Translations under genes and position numbers: made by a program | Notes under the pieces: model-generated | What the model was told of the DNA's origin: nothing | What the model saw: only the letters and a program-made list of their open reading frames with translations | Databases searched by the model: none | In this document: piece by piece, positions 1 through 5,223 of the stretch | How the letters are laid out: the number at the start of each line of letters is the position of its first letter | Position numbering within the stretch: position 1 is the stretch's first letter | NCBI GenBank assembly: GCA_020630245.1 | Contig: JAHDBZ010000021.1 | Location: 1 to 10,444 of the forward strand | DNA from: Candidatus Altimarinota bacterium | GTDB taxonomy: Bacteria > Patescibacteriota > Gracilibacteria > UBA4473 | DNA: 10,444 bases | Reading direction: 5' to 3'

Positions 1-15
1 AAACACATTAGAAGG

Positions 16-34
16 CCCCGGAATAAATCCGGGG
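16..34 (-). terminator. Hairpin after the 90-residue membrane protein gene
   Basis: A perfect 7-bp GC-rich stem (16-22 pairing with 28-34) with a 5-base loop lies two bases beyond the stop codon of the minus-strand membrane protein gene. The sequence following it on the minus strand is only moderately T-rich, so this is a weak intrinsic terminator or a 3'-end stabilising hairpin. Position and stem strength are the evidence; termination itself is inferred. Confidence 0.5.
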
Positions 35-36
35 AC

Positions 37-309
37 TTAATAATAGATCTCCAAATAATGGCCAAGAAACATAATGCATAGTGGCAGTATAATCCAATAG
101 AAATATCGTGGTTTACCGGTAGAAATTATTGAAATCATAATCATGCCTAACGCCCCTATGAGCATAAGAGCAGGTGGACCCCATTGAAATCCTTTGCTAC
201 CCACAAAAAATAACGGCCAAGTTATAAAGAGTAATGGAGAGAGCACAACAATAATTATCCAGGCAGCGGCTTTAATGACTAGATATAAATACTCCCGGAG
301 GTTTTTCAT
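37..309 (-). CDS. Small three-helix membrane protein, unknown function
   Basis: This encodes 90 residues with a short basic N-terminus (MKNLREY) and three hydrophobic stretches at about residues 8-34, 44-63 and 69-88, joined by short loops. The second loop carries the charged GKPR. No catalytic or family motif is recognised, so the only supportable call is an integral membrane protein. The ATG at 309 is preferred because a -35/-10-like pair (TTGCCA, 16 bases, TATTTT) ends 7 bases before it, predicting a leaderless transcript; no Shine-Dalgarno sequence is present. The gene is divergent from the mechanosensitive channel gene and is followed by a stable hairpin, which supports it being real. 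A functional link to the channel is possible but not shown. Confidence 0.6.
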   Translation of the reverse strand: MKNLREYLYLVIKAAAWIIIVVLSPLLFITWPLFFVGSKGFQWGPPALMLIGALGMIMISIISTGKPRYFYWIILPLCIMFLGHYLEIYY

Positions 310-316
310 TTATTTT

Positions 317-344
317 AAAATAATTTATCAAGTGTTTTTGGCAA
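317..344 (-). promoter_or_regulatory. Promoter of the 90-residue membrane protein gene
   Basis: On the minus strand, TTGCCA (339-344, five of six matches to the -35 consensus) and TATTTT (317-322, four of six) are separated by 16 bases. The -10 element ends 7 bases before the ATG, so the predicted transcription start falls on or next to the start codon. Confidence 0.5.
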
Positions 345-375
345 CTCATTCATCCACTTTAAACCTCTCTGAGAC

Positions 376-404
376 TGGAAAAAAGGTCTTAAATCTGCTA
401 TAAT
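376..404 (+). promoter_or_regulatory. Promoter of the mscS-like gene, predicted leaderless
   Basis: A perfect TATAAT -10 element (399-404) is preceded at 17 bases by a weak -35-like TGGAAA (376-381). The -10 ends 6 bases before the ATG at 411, which places the expected transcription start on the A of the start codon. No Shine-Dalgarno sequence could fit in so short a leader. Confidence 0.65.
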
Positions 405-410
405 AGTCGG

Positions 411-1370
411 ATGAAAACACGACTTTTAACACTGCTGTTGGCCCTGCCGATGATAACGTTCGCCCAAAATAATGCTCGAAACACCGAGGAAACCTTCTGG
501 GATAAGCTCGGAGTGTTTGGGGATGTGTTGCAGTGGGGGAGCGCCTTTGTAATGTTTATTCTGTCAGTAGTGCTGGCCTATATCATCGCTAAGTACGTAG
601 CTCGTCGGATTCGCAAGAAAAACAAATACCAGATCCACCAAGAAGTCTTGCTTTTGATCGAACGCAGTGTCTTCTTTGGGTTTATTATCGTCTTTGCTTC
701 GATTGCTTTAGCTCTACTCGGGGTAGATCTGACCTGGATCCTTGGGCCGTTATCGGTCGGTCTTGGTTTTGCTCTTAAAGATGTGCTTGGAAATGTTATT
801 GCAGGAGTCGTTATCCTAACACAGCAAAAATTTAAGATTGATGACATTATCAAAGTAGGCGATCACTTCGGACGGATTGTGAATATCGACATGCGAACGA
901 CGGATATTCAGACCTTTGACGGATTGAATTTGGTGGTGCCAAATTTCGAAATGCTCACAAGTGTGGTCAAAAACTACACGTCTAACACCTTCCGTCGGAT
1001 CAATATCGAAGTTGGTGTGCACTATGCAACTGATCTCGCTATGGCAATTGAAACCGCTACGAAAGCCGTGCGCACTAATAAAATGGTGGTCTCAGAACCA
1101 GCTCCAGAAGTGATCTGTAAAGAATTTGGAGACTCAGCGATCATTCTTGATGTGCGTTTCTGGATAGAGTCAACGCATCGTTGGTGGCAGATCCAATCGC
1201 AGGTGCTACAAAGCATTAAAATGGCCTTTGATCAGGTTGGTATCACGATCCCATTCCCAATCAGAACTATTTCACTCGATTCACACGATCAGAATCTTTT
1301 ACAAAGTTTGCACCTCAATACTGAGAGTCCAAACAATCCGAGTGCCGTGGGGGACTTGCGGACGAGCTAG
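411..1370 (+). CDS. MscS-family mechanosensitive ion channel
   Basis: This is a membrane channel of the small-conductance mechanosensitive (MscS) family, which opens under membrane tension to release solutes during osmotic down-shock. Of 319 residues, the first 18 form a cleavable-looking signal peptide (cleavage near TFA-Q). Transmembrane segments follow at about 42-64 and 79-104, then the Gly/Ala-rich pore helix at 108-137 (VGLGFALKDVLGNVIAG). The beta domain comes next (DDIIKVGDHFGRI, 144-156, and VVPNFEM, 175-181), then the alpha/beta C-terminal domain ending near IPFPIRTI (280-287). A short polar tail of about 30 residues follows. Length and domain order fit a minimal three-helix MscS. 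Its own promoter lies directly in front of the ATG. The family call is firm; ion selectivity and gating threshold cannot be read from sequence. Confidence 0.93.
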   Translation: MKTRLLTLLLALPMITFAQNNARNTEETFWDKLGVFGDVLQWGSAFVMFILSVVLAYIIAKYVARRIRKKNKYQIHQEVLLLIERSVFFGFIIVFASIALALLGVDLTWILGPLSVGLGFALKDVLGNVIAGVVILTQQKFKIDDIIKVGDHFGRIVNIDMRTTDIQTFDGLNLVVPNFEMLTSVVKNYTSNTFRRINIEVGVHYATDLAMAIETATKAVRTNKMVVSEPAPEVICKEFGDSAIILDVRFWIESTHRWWQIQSQVLQSIKMAFDQVGITIPFPIRTISLDSHDQNLLQSLHLNTESPNNPSAVGDLRTS

Positions 1371-1376
1371 ATTAAA

Positions 1377-1405
1377 TTTAGATTAAGTCGAAGTCTTTTA
1401 ATAAT
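1377..1405 (+). promoter_or_regulatory. Possible promoter of the PemK/MazF-like gene
   Basis: TTTAGA (1377-1382) and AATAAT (1400-1405) are spaced by 17 bases in the short AT-rich gap after mscS, which would give a leader of about 20 bases. Both elements are imperfect and the area is AT-rich, so chance matches are likely. Read-through from the mscS promoter is an alternative, as no hairpin separates the genes. Confidence 0.25.
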
Positions 1406-1433
1406 TTGTAGTTAGCGTTAGGGTTTTTGGGTT

Positions 1434-1817
1434 ATGAAAAATTTTGATCATTGGACTTTTGTGAAAAAGAAAACAGAGTCTTCTGAAAAATGTGCTCATT
1501 TTCATGAAGGAGAAATTTTTTATGCTCGAATTGGTGAAAATGTCGGATTTGAGCAGTGTGGTAAGGGAGCTGAATTTTTAAGGCCTGTATTGGTTGTTAA
1601 GAAGTTTAATCAAAGAATATTTTGGGGGGTGCCTCTCTCAAATACCAAAAAAGAAGGCAAATTTTATCAAACCCTCAAGTTCAGAGGTAAAACTAGTACA
1701 GCTATTTTGTCTCAGTTGAAATTAGTGGATAGTAAACGACTTATTAGAAAAATAGGGGGCATTCAGCCAGTAGAGTTAGTCACGGTCAAAACACGACTTC
1801 GTAGACTGCTAAAATAA
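1434..1817 (+). CDS. PemK/MazF-family toxin-like protein without adjacent antitoxin
   Basis: This 127-residue basic protein resembles the MazF/PemK fold, a family of sequence-specific endoribonucleases that cut mRNA and usually act as toxins of type II toxin-antitoxin pairs. The match starts after an N-terminal extension of about 24 residues. EGEIFYARIGENVGFEQ (25-41) corresponds to the first strand and loop. FLRPVLVV (48-55) is the RPVVVV-like motif carrying the conserved Arg. WGVPLSN (64-70) and AILSQLKLVDSKRLIRKIG (90-108) match the Ser/Thr-Gln region and the following helix. No antitoxin-like gene lies on either side: mscS is upstream and a convergent unit is downstream. Base composition is clearly more AT-rich than mscS and the start lacks a good Shine-Dalgarno, suggesting acquisition by transfer. 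It may be a solitary toxin, a domesticated RNase or a remnant of a pair. Confidence 0.75.
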   Translation: MKNFDHWTFVKKKTESSEKCAHFHEGEIFYARIGENVGFEQCGKGAEFLRPVLVVKKFNQRIFWGVPLSNTKKEGKFYQTLKFRGKTSTAILSQLKLVDSKRLIRKIGGIQPVELVTVKTRLRRLLK

Positions 1818-1822
1818 ATACA

Positions 1823-1841
1823 GGAGCCAAAGATTGGCTCC
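1823..1841 (+). terminator. Hairpin after the PemK/MazF-like gene
   Basis: An 8-bp perfect stem (1823-1830 with 1834-1841, GGAGCCAA/TTGGCTCC) with a 3-base loop begins five bases after the stop codon, in a convergent intergenic gap. No run of T follows immediately; a short TTTT comes about 18 bases later. It is probably a terminator or 3'-end hairpin and could serve both converging units. Confidence 0.5.
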
Positions 1842-1899
1842 CGCGGTCACAAAGGACGTTTTGTATAACTATTTTATCTGAGATTGATTTAGTCGTCAA

Positions 1900-2307
1900 T
1901 TAACTTAGTTTTTTGCGAATTTCGTAGATTGAAATTGTGATAATGTAGAAAAATATGTCCGCACTAATCTTTCCAATGGTAAAGCCAACAGTTAAATCGG
2001 AGAATTGACGAGCTCCCACATAGAGAAAAAATGGGCGAATTAATACCGAGTCGAAGGCTTCAGCGATTCCAAATTCTAATAGAATGTTTTTGGTGTTTTG
2101 AATAAATTTACCTGGGTTCTTTTTAAATTCTCGGCCAATAATAAACCCATAGTAACCAATGTTTTCACCGATAGATCCGAGAAAAGAAGCGAGTAACACG
2201 TTCTCAGAAATTTTATAAGTCACTAGACCAACGATCAGAGTCGTTATCAGCCCCAAAATTTCTGCAGGACCATAACGTAAAAGCCACTCTTGGATACGAG
2301 TCCTCAT
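1900..2307 (-). CDS. Small multi-pass membrane protein behind tRNA-Leu, unknown function
   Basis: This encodes 135 residues with hydrophobic segments at about 13-32, 36-57, 85-100 and 106-128, so it is a probable four-helix membrane protein. Noticeable patterns are GENIGYYG (47-54) and the charged stretch FGIAEAFDSVLIRP (79-92) before the third segment, which look like conserved positions of a family I cannot name. The reading frame stays open upstream through the tRNA, but that part is the familiar false translation of a leucine tRNA (MAELVDARDSKSR...). The ATG at 2307 is therefore chosen, supported by TAAGGA (2312-2317) four bases upstream. The gene starts 23 bases after the tRNA CCA end on the same strand, with no promoter between, so co-transcription is likely. 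Confidence 0.65.
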   Translation of the reverse strand: MRTRIQEWLLRYGPAEILGLITTLIVGLVTYKISENVLLASFLGSIGENIGYYGFIIGREFKKNPGKFIQNTKNILLEFGIAEAFDSVLIRPFFLYVGARQFSDLTVGFTIGKISADIFFYIITISIYEIRKKLS

Positions 2308-2311
2308 TTTT

Positions 2312-2317
2312 TCCTTA
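2312..2317 (-). promoter_or_regulatory. Shine-Dalgarno sequence that decides the start at 2307
   Basis: TAAGGA on the minus strand, four bases before the ATG, is the clearest ribosome binding site in the window. It supports the short 135-residue reading instead of the longer frame running into the tRNA. It precedes a gene whose transcript probably starts at the tRNA promoter and so must carry a leader. Confidence 0.6.
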
Positions 2318-2330
2318 AAGATGATTGAGG

Positions 2331-2415
2331 TGGTACCGAAGGAGGGACTCGAACCCTCACTCCTTGCGGAACGCGATTTTGAGTCGCGCGCGTCTACCAA
2401 TTCCGCCACTTCGGC
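2331..2415 (-). tRNA. tRNA-Leu, anticodon CAA, CCA encoded
   Basis: Read on the minus strand, the 85-base sequence starts GCCGAAGTGGCGGAATTGGT, the classic bacterial leucine tRNA 5' half, and ends TACCA with the CCA tail encoded. The acceptor stem pairs GCCGAAG with CTTCGGT, closing with a G-U pair. The anticodon stem CGCGA/TCGCG encloses the loop CTCAAAA, giving anticodon CAA, which reads the UUG codon. A long variable arm (around GTTCCGCAAGGAGTG) is present as expected for a class II tRNA, followed by a T arm with GGTTCGAGTCC. It has its own promoter immediately upstream and a small membrane protein gene 23 bases downstream on the same strand. Confidence 0.96.
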
Positions 2416-2424
2416 AACGAAGCG

Positions 2425-2452
2425 ATTTTAGGAACCCCACACGGAGTAGCAA
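2425..2452 (-). promoter_or_regulatory. Promoter of the tRNA-Leu unit
   Basis: On the minus strand TTGCTA (2447-2452) and TAAAAT (2425-2430) are spaced by 16 bases. The -10 ends nine bases before the tRNA 5' end, giving a precursor with a leader of only a few bases. It lies back to back with the divergent promoter of the lipoprotein gene. Confidence 0.6.
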
Positions 2453-2460
2453 GTTTTTGT

Positions 2461-2489
2461 TTGAGCCTTTGAAATCAATTCTTTAGAAT
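2461..2489 (+). promoter_or_regulatory. Promoter of the FMN-binding lipoprotein/apbE unit, predicted leaderless
   Basis: TTGAGC (2461-2466) and TAGAAT (2484-2489, five of six matches) are separated by exactly 17 bases. The -10 ends 8 bases before the ATG at 2498, so the leader would be 0-2 bases long. No Shine-Dalgarno sequence is present. Confidence 0.6.
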
Positions 2490-2497
2490 TATCAACG

Positions 2498-3184
2498 ATG
2501 AAAAATTGGAAATCGTTATCAGCGTTTATGGCTTTCCCACTGTTGTTAACGGCCTGTGGAACAGAGGTGCCGTCAGAGACAGTACCAGCTCCGCAGCCGC
2601 CAGCCGAGGAAGTGCCAGTCGAAATACCAGTAGAAGTTCCGAGTGATCCAGTAGAAACGACTACGGATATTATCGAAGCGGCTGAAACGGTGCTCACAGA
2701 GACAGCAAATGAAGTCGAAGCAGCACCAATTGATGTTGATATTCCCGCCGTTGAGGTTTCTGAATCGGAAACGCAAGATCCAATAATTGTTCCCGCTGAC
2801 TCTGCGCCACGAGAGGCTGTGGAGACACCAGTAGCGCCTCTCACGGAAACTGAAATTGAAGAAGTTTCGGTTGAACTACCAGCTCCAGCCGGGCTAACAG
2901 GGACGTTCTCGTACGACACTAGCTATGGTACTCCGAAAGGCGTGACACCAATGACGGTCACTTTCCAAGTAAACGATGGAGTCGTGGACAGTTTTTCCCT
3001 GGCTGGGAATCCACAGCATAAGATTAGCGTTGACCATCAAGTACTTTATCAAGATGCCGTTGGTCAGTACGTCATCGGGAAAGCGATTGAAGATCTAAAC
3101 GTAGTACCGCTCAAATTAAACGGTGCTTCCCTGACTGGGATTGGCTTCAAAACAGCGCTCGATAAACTGATGGCCGAAGCGTAA
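2498..3184 (+). CDS. Exported lipoprotein with C-terminal FMN-binding-like domain
   Basis: The protein has 228 residues in three parts. Residues 1-20 are a lipoprotein signal ending in the lipobox LTAC, with Cys20 as the lipid-anchored residue. Residues 21-130 are a very acidic Pro/Glu/Val/Thr-rich linker (EVPVEIPVEVP and similar), probably a flexible spacer. Residues 131-225 form a compact domain: GTFSYDTSYG, then MTVTFQVNDGVVDSFSL (152-168), and at the end LNGASLTGIGFKTAL (207-221). That ending matches the SGATxTS-x-G-x-x-x-AL signature of FMN-binding (PF04205-like, NqrC/RnfG/PplA) domains, whose Thr carries covalent FMN; here Ser211 takes that place. The next gene, an ApbE FMN transferase, overlaps the stop by one base, which strongly supports the domain call. 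The likely role is a membrane-anchored extracytoplasmic flavin electron carrier; the redox partner is unknown. Confidence 0.7.
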   Translation: MKNWKSLSAFMAFPLLLTACGTEVPSETVPAPQPPAEEVPVEIPVEVPSDPVETTTDIIEAAETVLTETANEVEAAPIDVDIPAVEVSESETQDPIIVPADSAPREAVETPVAPLTETEIEEVSVELPAPAGLTGTFSYDTSYGTPKGVTPMTVTFQVNDGVVDSFSLAGNPQHKISVDHQVLYQDAVGQYVIGKAIEDLNVVPLKLNGASLTGIGFKTALDKLMAEA

Positions 3185-4050
3185 TGACGTGGCACGCCAG
3201 TCAGCAAGAGTCTCTGGGGACACAGTTATTGATCGAGTACGAGCATACTTCGGATGTCTCGGAATTTGTTTGGGAAATTGCCGAAAAGTTAGAACGGCGT
3301 TTTTCTCGCTTTCGTTCTGATTCTGAGCTCACCCAGTTTAATCAAGTCCTCAACATTTGGCATGTCATCGATGATGAGTGGTTTTATTTGTTATCTCTCG
3401 CCAGAGATTTAGAAAATCGAACGGCGGGGGCTTTAAATATTACTGTTCACGACTTGCTTGATGCTTGGGGGTATGACGCTGATTATTCACTCCAAGAAAA
3501 AAGTACTGCGGGCTTTATCGGGCATTTTGAGGTCGAACCAGGACGCTTTCGATCGACGAGGCCCATTGATCTTGGCAGTATTGGTAAAGGCTATTTTTTA
3601 GACTTAGTACGGGGATACTTTCTGGAACAAGGGGTTCAAAATTTTTTCATCAATGCCGGCGGTGATGTGTATGCGCATGGTAAAGATCCTGACAGCCATC
3701 CCTGGAAGACGTATCTCGTCGATCCTCGAAATGAGAACTTAGTCATCGGAGAAATGGAGATATCTGAAATGTTTGCCTGTGCTTCTTCGCCGCAACACCG
3801 TCGTTGGCGGGATAGACATCATTTAGTAGATACCGAGCGGGAGGCGCCCGCAAATGATATGCAGGTCGTTTATGTCCAATCTATTGATTCTGGCGCTCGT
3901 ACGGATGGGATCAGTACGGCGGCTTTTTCGATGGGATTTGACCGGGCTAAGTCATTTTTAACAAACGAAAAACTGTCAGCGCTTTTGATCGGTCCAGGTG
4001 GAGCAGTCTGGTGCAGCCCAAATTTTTGCGGGAAACTCTACACTACTTAA
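3184..4050 (+). CDS. apbE: ApbE-family FAD:protein FMN transferase
   Basis: ApbE splits FAD and attaches FMN through a phosphoester bond to Ser or Thr of FMN-binding proteins, using Mg2+. This 288-residue protein carries the family landmarks in order: RFSRFRSDSELTQFN (39-53), PIDLGSIGKGYFLD (127-140), FFINAGGDVYAHG (154-166), the HHLVD segment (212-216) and ARTDGISTAAFSMG (238-251). The last contains the Asp241 and Thr245 positions expected to bind metal. The start is fixed: this frame is closed by a stop at 3163-3165, and the ATG overlaps the lipoprotein stop as TAATG. No signal peptide or lipobox is present, unlike most ApbE proteins, so the enzyme appears cytoplasmic. Its presumed substrate is the preceding lipoprotein. 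The 3' end overlaps the convergent AI-2E-family gene by 8 bases. Confidence 0.92.
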   Translation: MTWHASQQESLGTQLLIEYEHTSDVSEFVWEIAEKLERRFSRFRSDSELTQFNQVLNIWHVIDDEWFYLLSLARDLENRTAGALNITVHDLLDAWGYDADYSLQEKSTAGFIGHFEVEPGRFRSTRPIDLGSIGKGYFLDLVRGYFLEQGVQNFFINAGGDVYAHGKDPDSHPWKTYLVDPRNENLVIGEMEISEMFACASSPQHRRWRDRHHLVDTEREAPANDMQVVYVQSIDSGARTDGISTAAFSMGFDRAKSFLTNEKLSALLIGPGGAVWCSPNFCGKLYTT

Positions 4051-5179
4051 GCGCAATCAAGCGATTCTTTTTCTTGGGTTTCTTGACAGCTTTTTTGGGA
4101 TGCTTGATCTCAGGGGCATCTCGGTATTCCAATTCGTAGATATGTAAAAAGGCGAGTAAAAGTGTCAGTACTAACGGCCCAAAGATTAACCCTTTAAATC
4201 CAAAGGCGAATACTCCTCCAAGCAGGACGATCATGACCGCAAATGGATGGAGCGAGCTGCGGTTTCCGATCAGTATCGGTTTTACGAAGTTATCGATATT
4301 AGCCACTAAGATCACGGACCAGAGGAGAAAAAAGACGCCAGCCCAGACTTCGCCGGCGACGAAAAGTGAAATCGCCATTGGCAGCCAAACCATGGTAACC
4401 CCAAATGGGATTGGAGCTACTACAGCGGCCAACGTTGCCCAAAAAATAGGGTTCTGGATTCCTACGAAAGACATACCAATCCCCAGCATGAGACCTTGAG
4501 CAATTGATCCTCCAATCATTCCGTAAACGATTGACTCCATGAGGTCTCGGCTTTTGTCGACGAGTTCATCAGTGTGAGCTGGAGCAAGCGGGATAAGTCG
4601 TTTAACGTAGTTAAGCACCTTTTGTCCGTCGATAAGTAGGAAGAATAATGCGATGAAAAAGATCAATAGATGTAGTATCAAAGTCGCTAGCTTCGTAGCA
4701 AATATCGTGGCTGAGCTCACAAGAGAACCACTGAGTTTGCCAGCTACGTCTGTCGCTACCGCGTTAATAGTTCCAAAATCCAATTCTTCCAAGATACCTG
4801 ATTCTTCAGAGACAAATGGTAGATCGAGTACAAGTTTTTGTACGTTTTGAGGCAGGTCTTGAGACCAGTTAACAATTGATCCTGAAACCGCAACGGCTTC
4901 ATCGAGGAGAGAGCTGATAAAGATAAAACTTGGGATCACGATCAGCAAGATGACGCCAAAGAATACCATCGTGACCGACCAACCCTTTGAGATGCCTTTA
5001 TTTTGGAGCCAATGGGCGATAGGGTAGGTGACTGTGGCGATAATCGCTGCGATAAAAAGAGTGCTTAAAAACGGTAGGAAAAAGAAAAAAGTTAGTGTCA
5101 GTAGGATTCCAATCGATCCAAAGAGGAAAGCGGTGTGAACGATTTCTTTTTCGTGAGCGTTTTTTCGTATGATTTTCAT
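4043..5179 (-). CDS. AI-2E family transporter (PerM/YdiK-like membrane protein)
   Basis: This 378-residue multi-pass protein belongs to the AI-2E/UPF0118 exporter family. Members have been linked to autoinducer-2 export, Na+/H+ exchange or other small-molecule efflux, so the name does not prove substrate. Paired helices occupy about 15-50 and 68-92, followed by a soluble insert (95-150), a helix at 165-186 and a C-terminal bundle. Family landmarks include GGSIAQG (223-229), NIDNFVKPILIG (294-305), LHPFAVMIVLLGG (310-322) and FGFKGLIFGPL (326-336). The tail is rich in Lys (360-378). The ATG at 5179 is chosen over an in-frame TTG at 5215 that has no supporting ribosome site. It lies 44 bases after the SLH protein gene on the same strand, so it is probably the last gene of that operon, although a weak leaderless promoter (TTGTTC-17-CACAAT) also precedes it. 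Confidence 0.9.
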   Translation of the reverse strand: MKIIRKNAHEKEIVHTAFLFGSIGILLTLTFFFFLPFLSTLFIAAIIATVTYPIAHWLQNKGISKGWSVTMVFFGVILLIVIPSFIFISSLLDEAVAVSGSIVNWSQDLPQNVQKLVLDLPFVSEESGILEELDFGTINAVATDVAGKLSGSLVSSATIFATKLATLILHLLIFFIALFFLLIDGQKVLNYVKRLIPLAPAHTDELVDKSRDLMESIVYGMIGGSIAQGLMLGIGMSFVGIQNPIFWATLAAVVAPIPFGVTMVWLPMAISLFVAGEVWAGVFFLLWSVILVANIDNFVKPILIGNRSSLHPFAVMIVLLGGVFAFGFKGLIFGPLVLTLLLAFLHIYELEYRDAPEIKHPKKAVKKPKKKNRLIALK

Positions 5180-5185
5180 TTCCCT

Positions 5186-5214
5186 TATTGTGCTGGGTTT
5201 TGACCTTGGGAACA
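5186..5214 (-). promoter_or_regulatory. Possible internal promoter of the AI-2E-family gene
   Basis: On the minus strand TTGTTC (5209-5214) and CACAAT (5186-5191) are separated by 17 bases, and the -10-like element ends 6 bases before the ATG at 5179. Both hexamers are poor matches, so this counts mainly through its agreement with the spacing seen at other genes in the window. Confidence 0.25.
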
Positions 5215-5223
5215 AATAAAATT

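Noticed and set aside
1371..1390. Direct repeat TAGATTAA in the gap after mscS
   Set aside because: Two imperfectly placed 8-base copies in AT-rich DNA are expected by chance; no array or operator symmetry was seen.
2308..2409. N-terminal extension of the small membrane protein (MAELVDARDSKSR...)
   Set aside because: It is the translation of the tRNA-Leu sequence on the same strand; the ATG at 2307 with its Shine-Dalgarno is the credible start.
2428..2919. Ser/Thr/Gly-rich 163-residue frame on the minus strand
   Set aside because: It is the antisense of the Pro/Glu-rich lipoprotein linker, and the repetitive composition mirrors that linker. It also covers the tRNA promoter and the lipoprotein promoter.
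5180..5215. Longer AI-2E-family protein starting at TTG 5215
   Set aside because: The added 12 residues have no ribosome site, and the ATG at 5179 starts directly at the family's usual N-terminal region.
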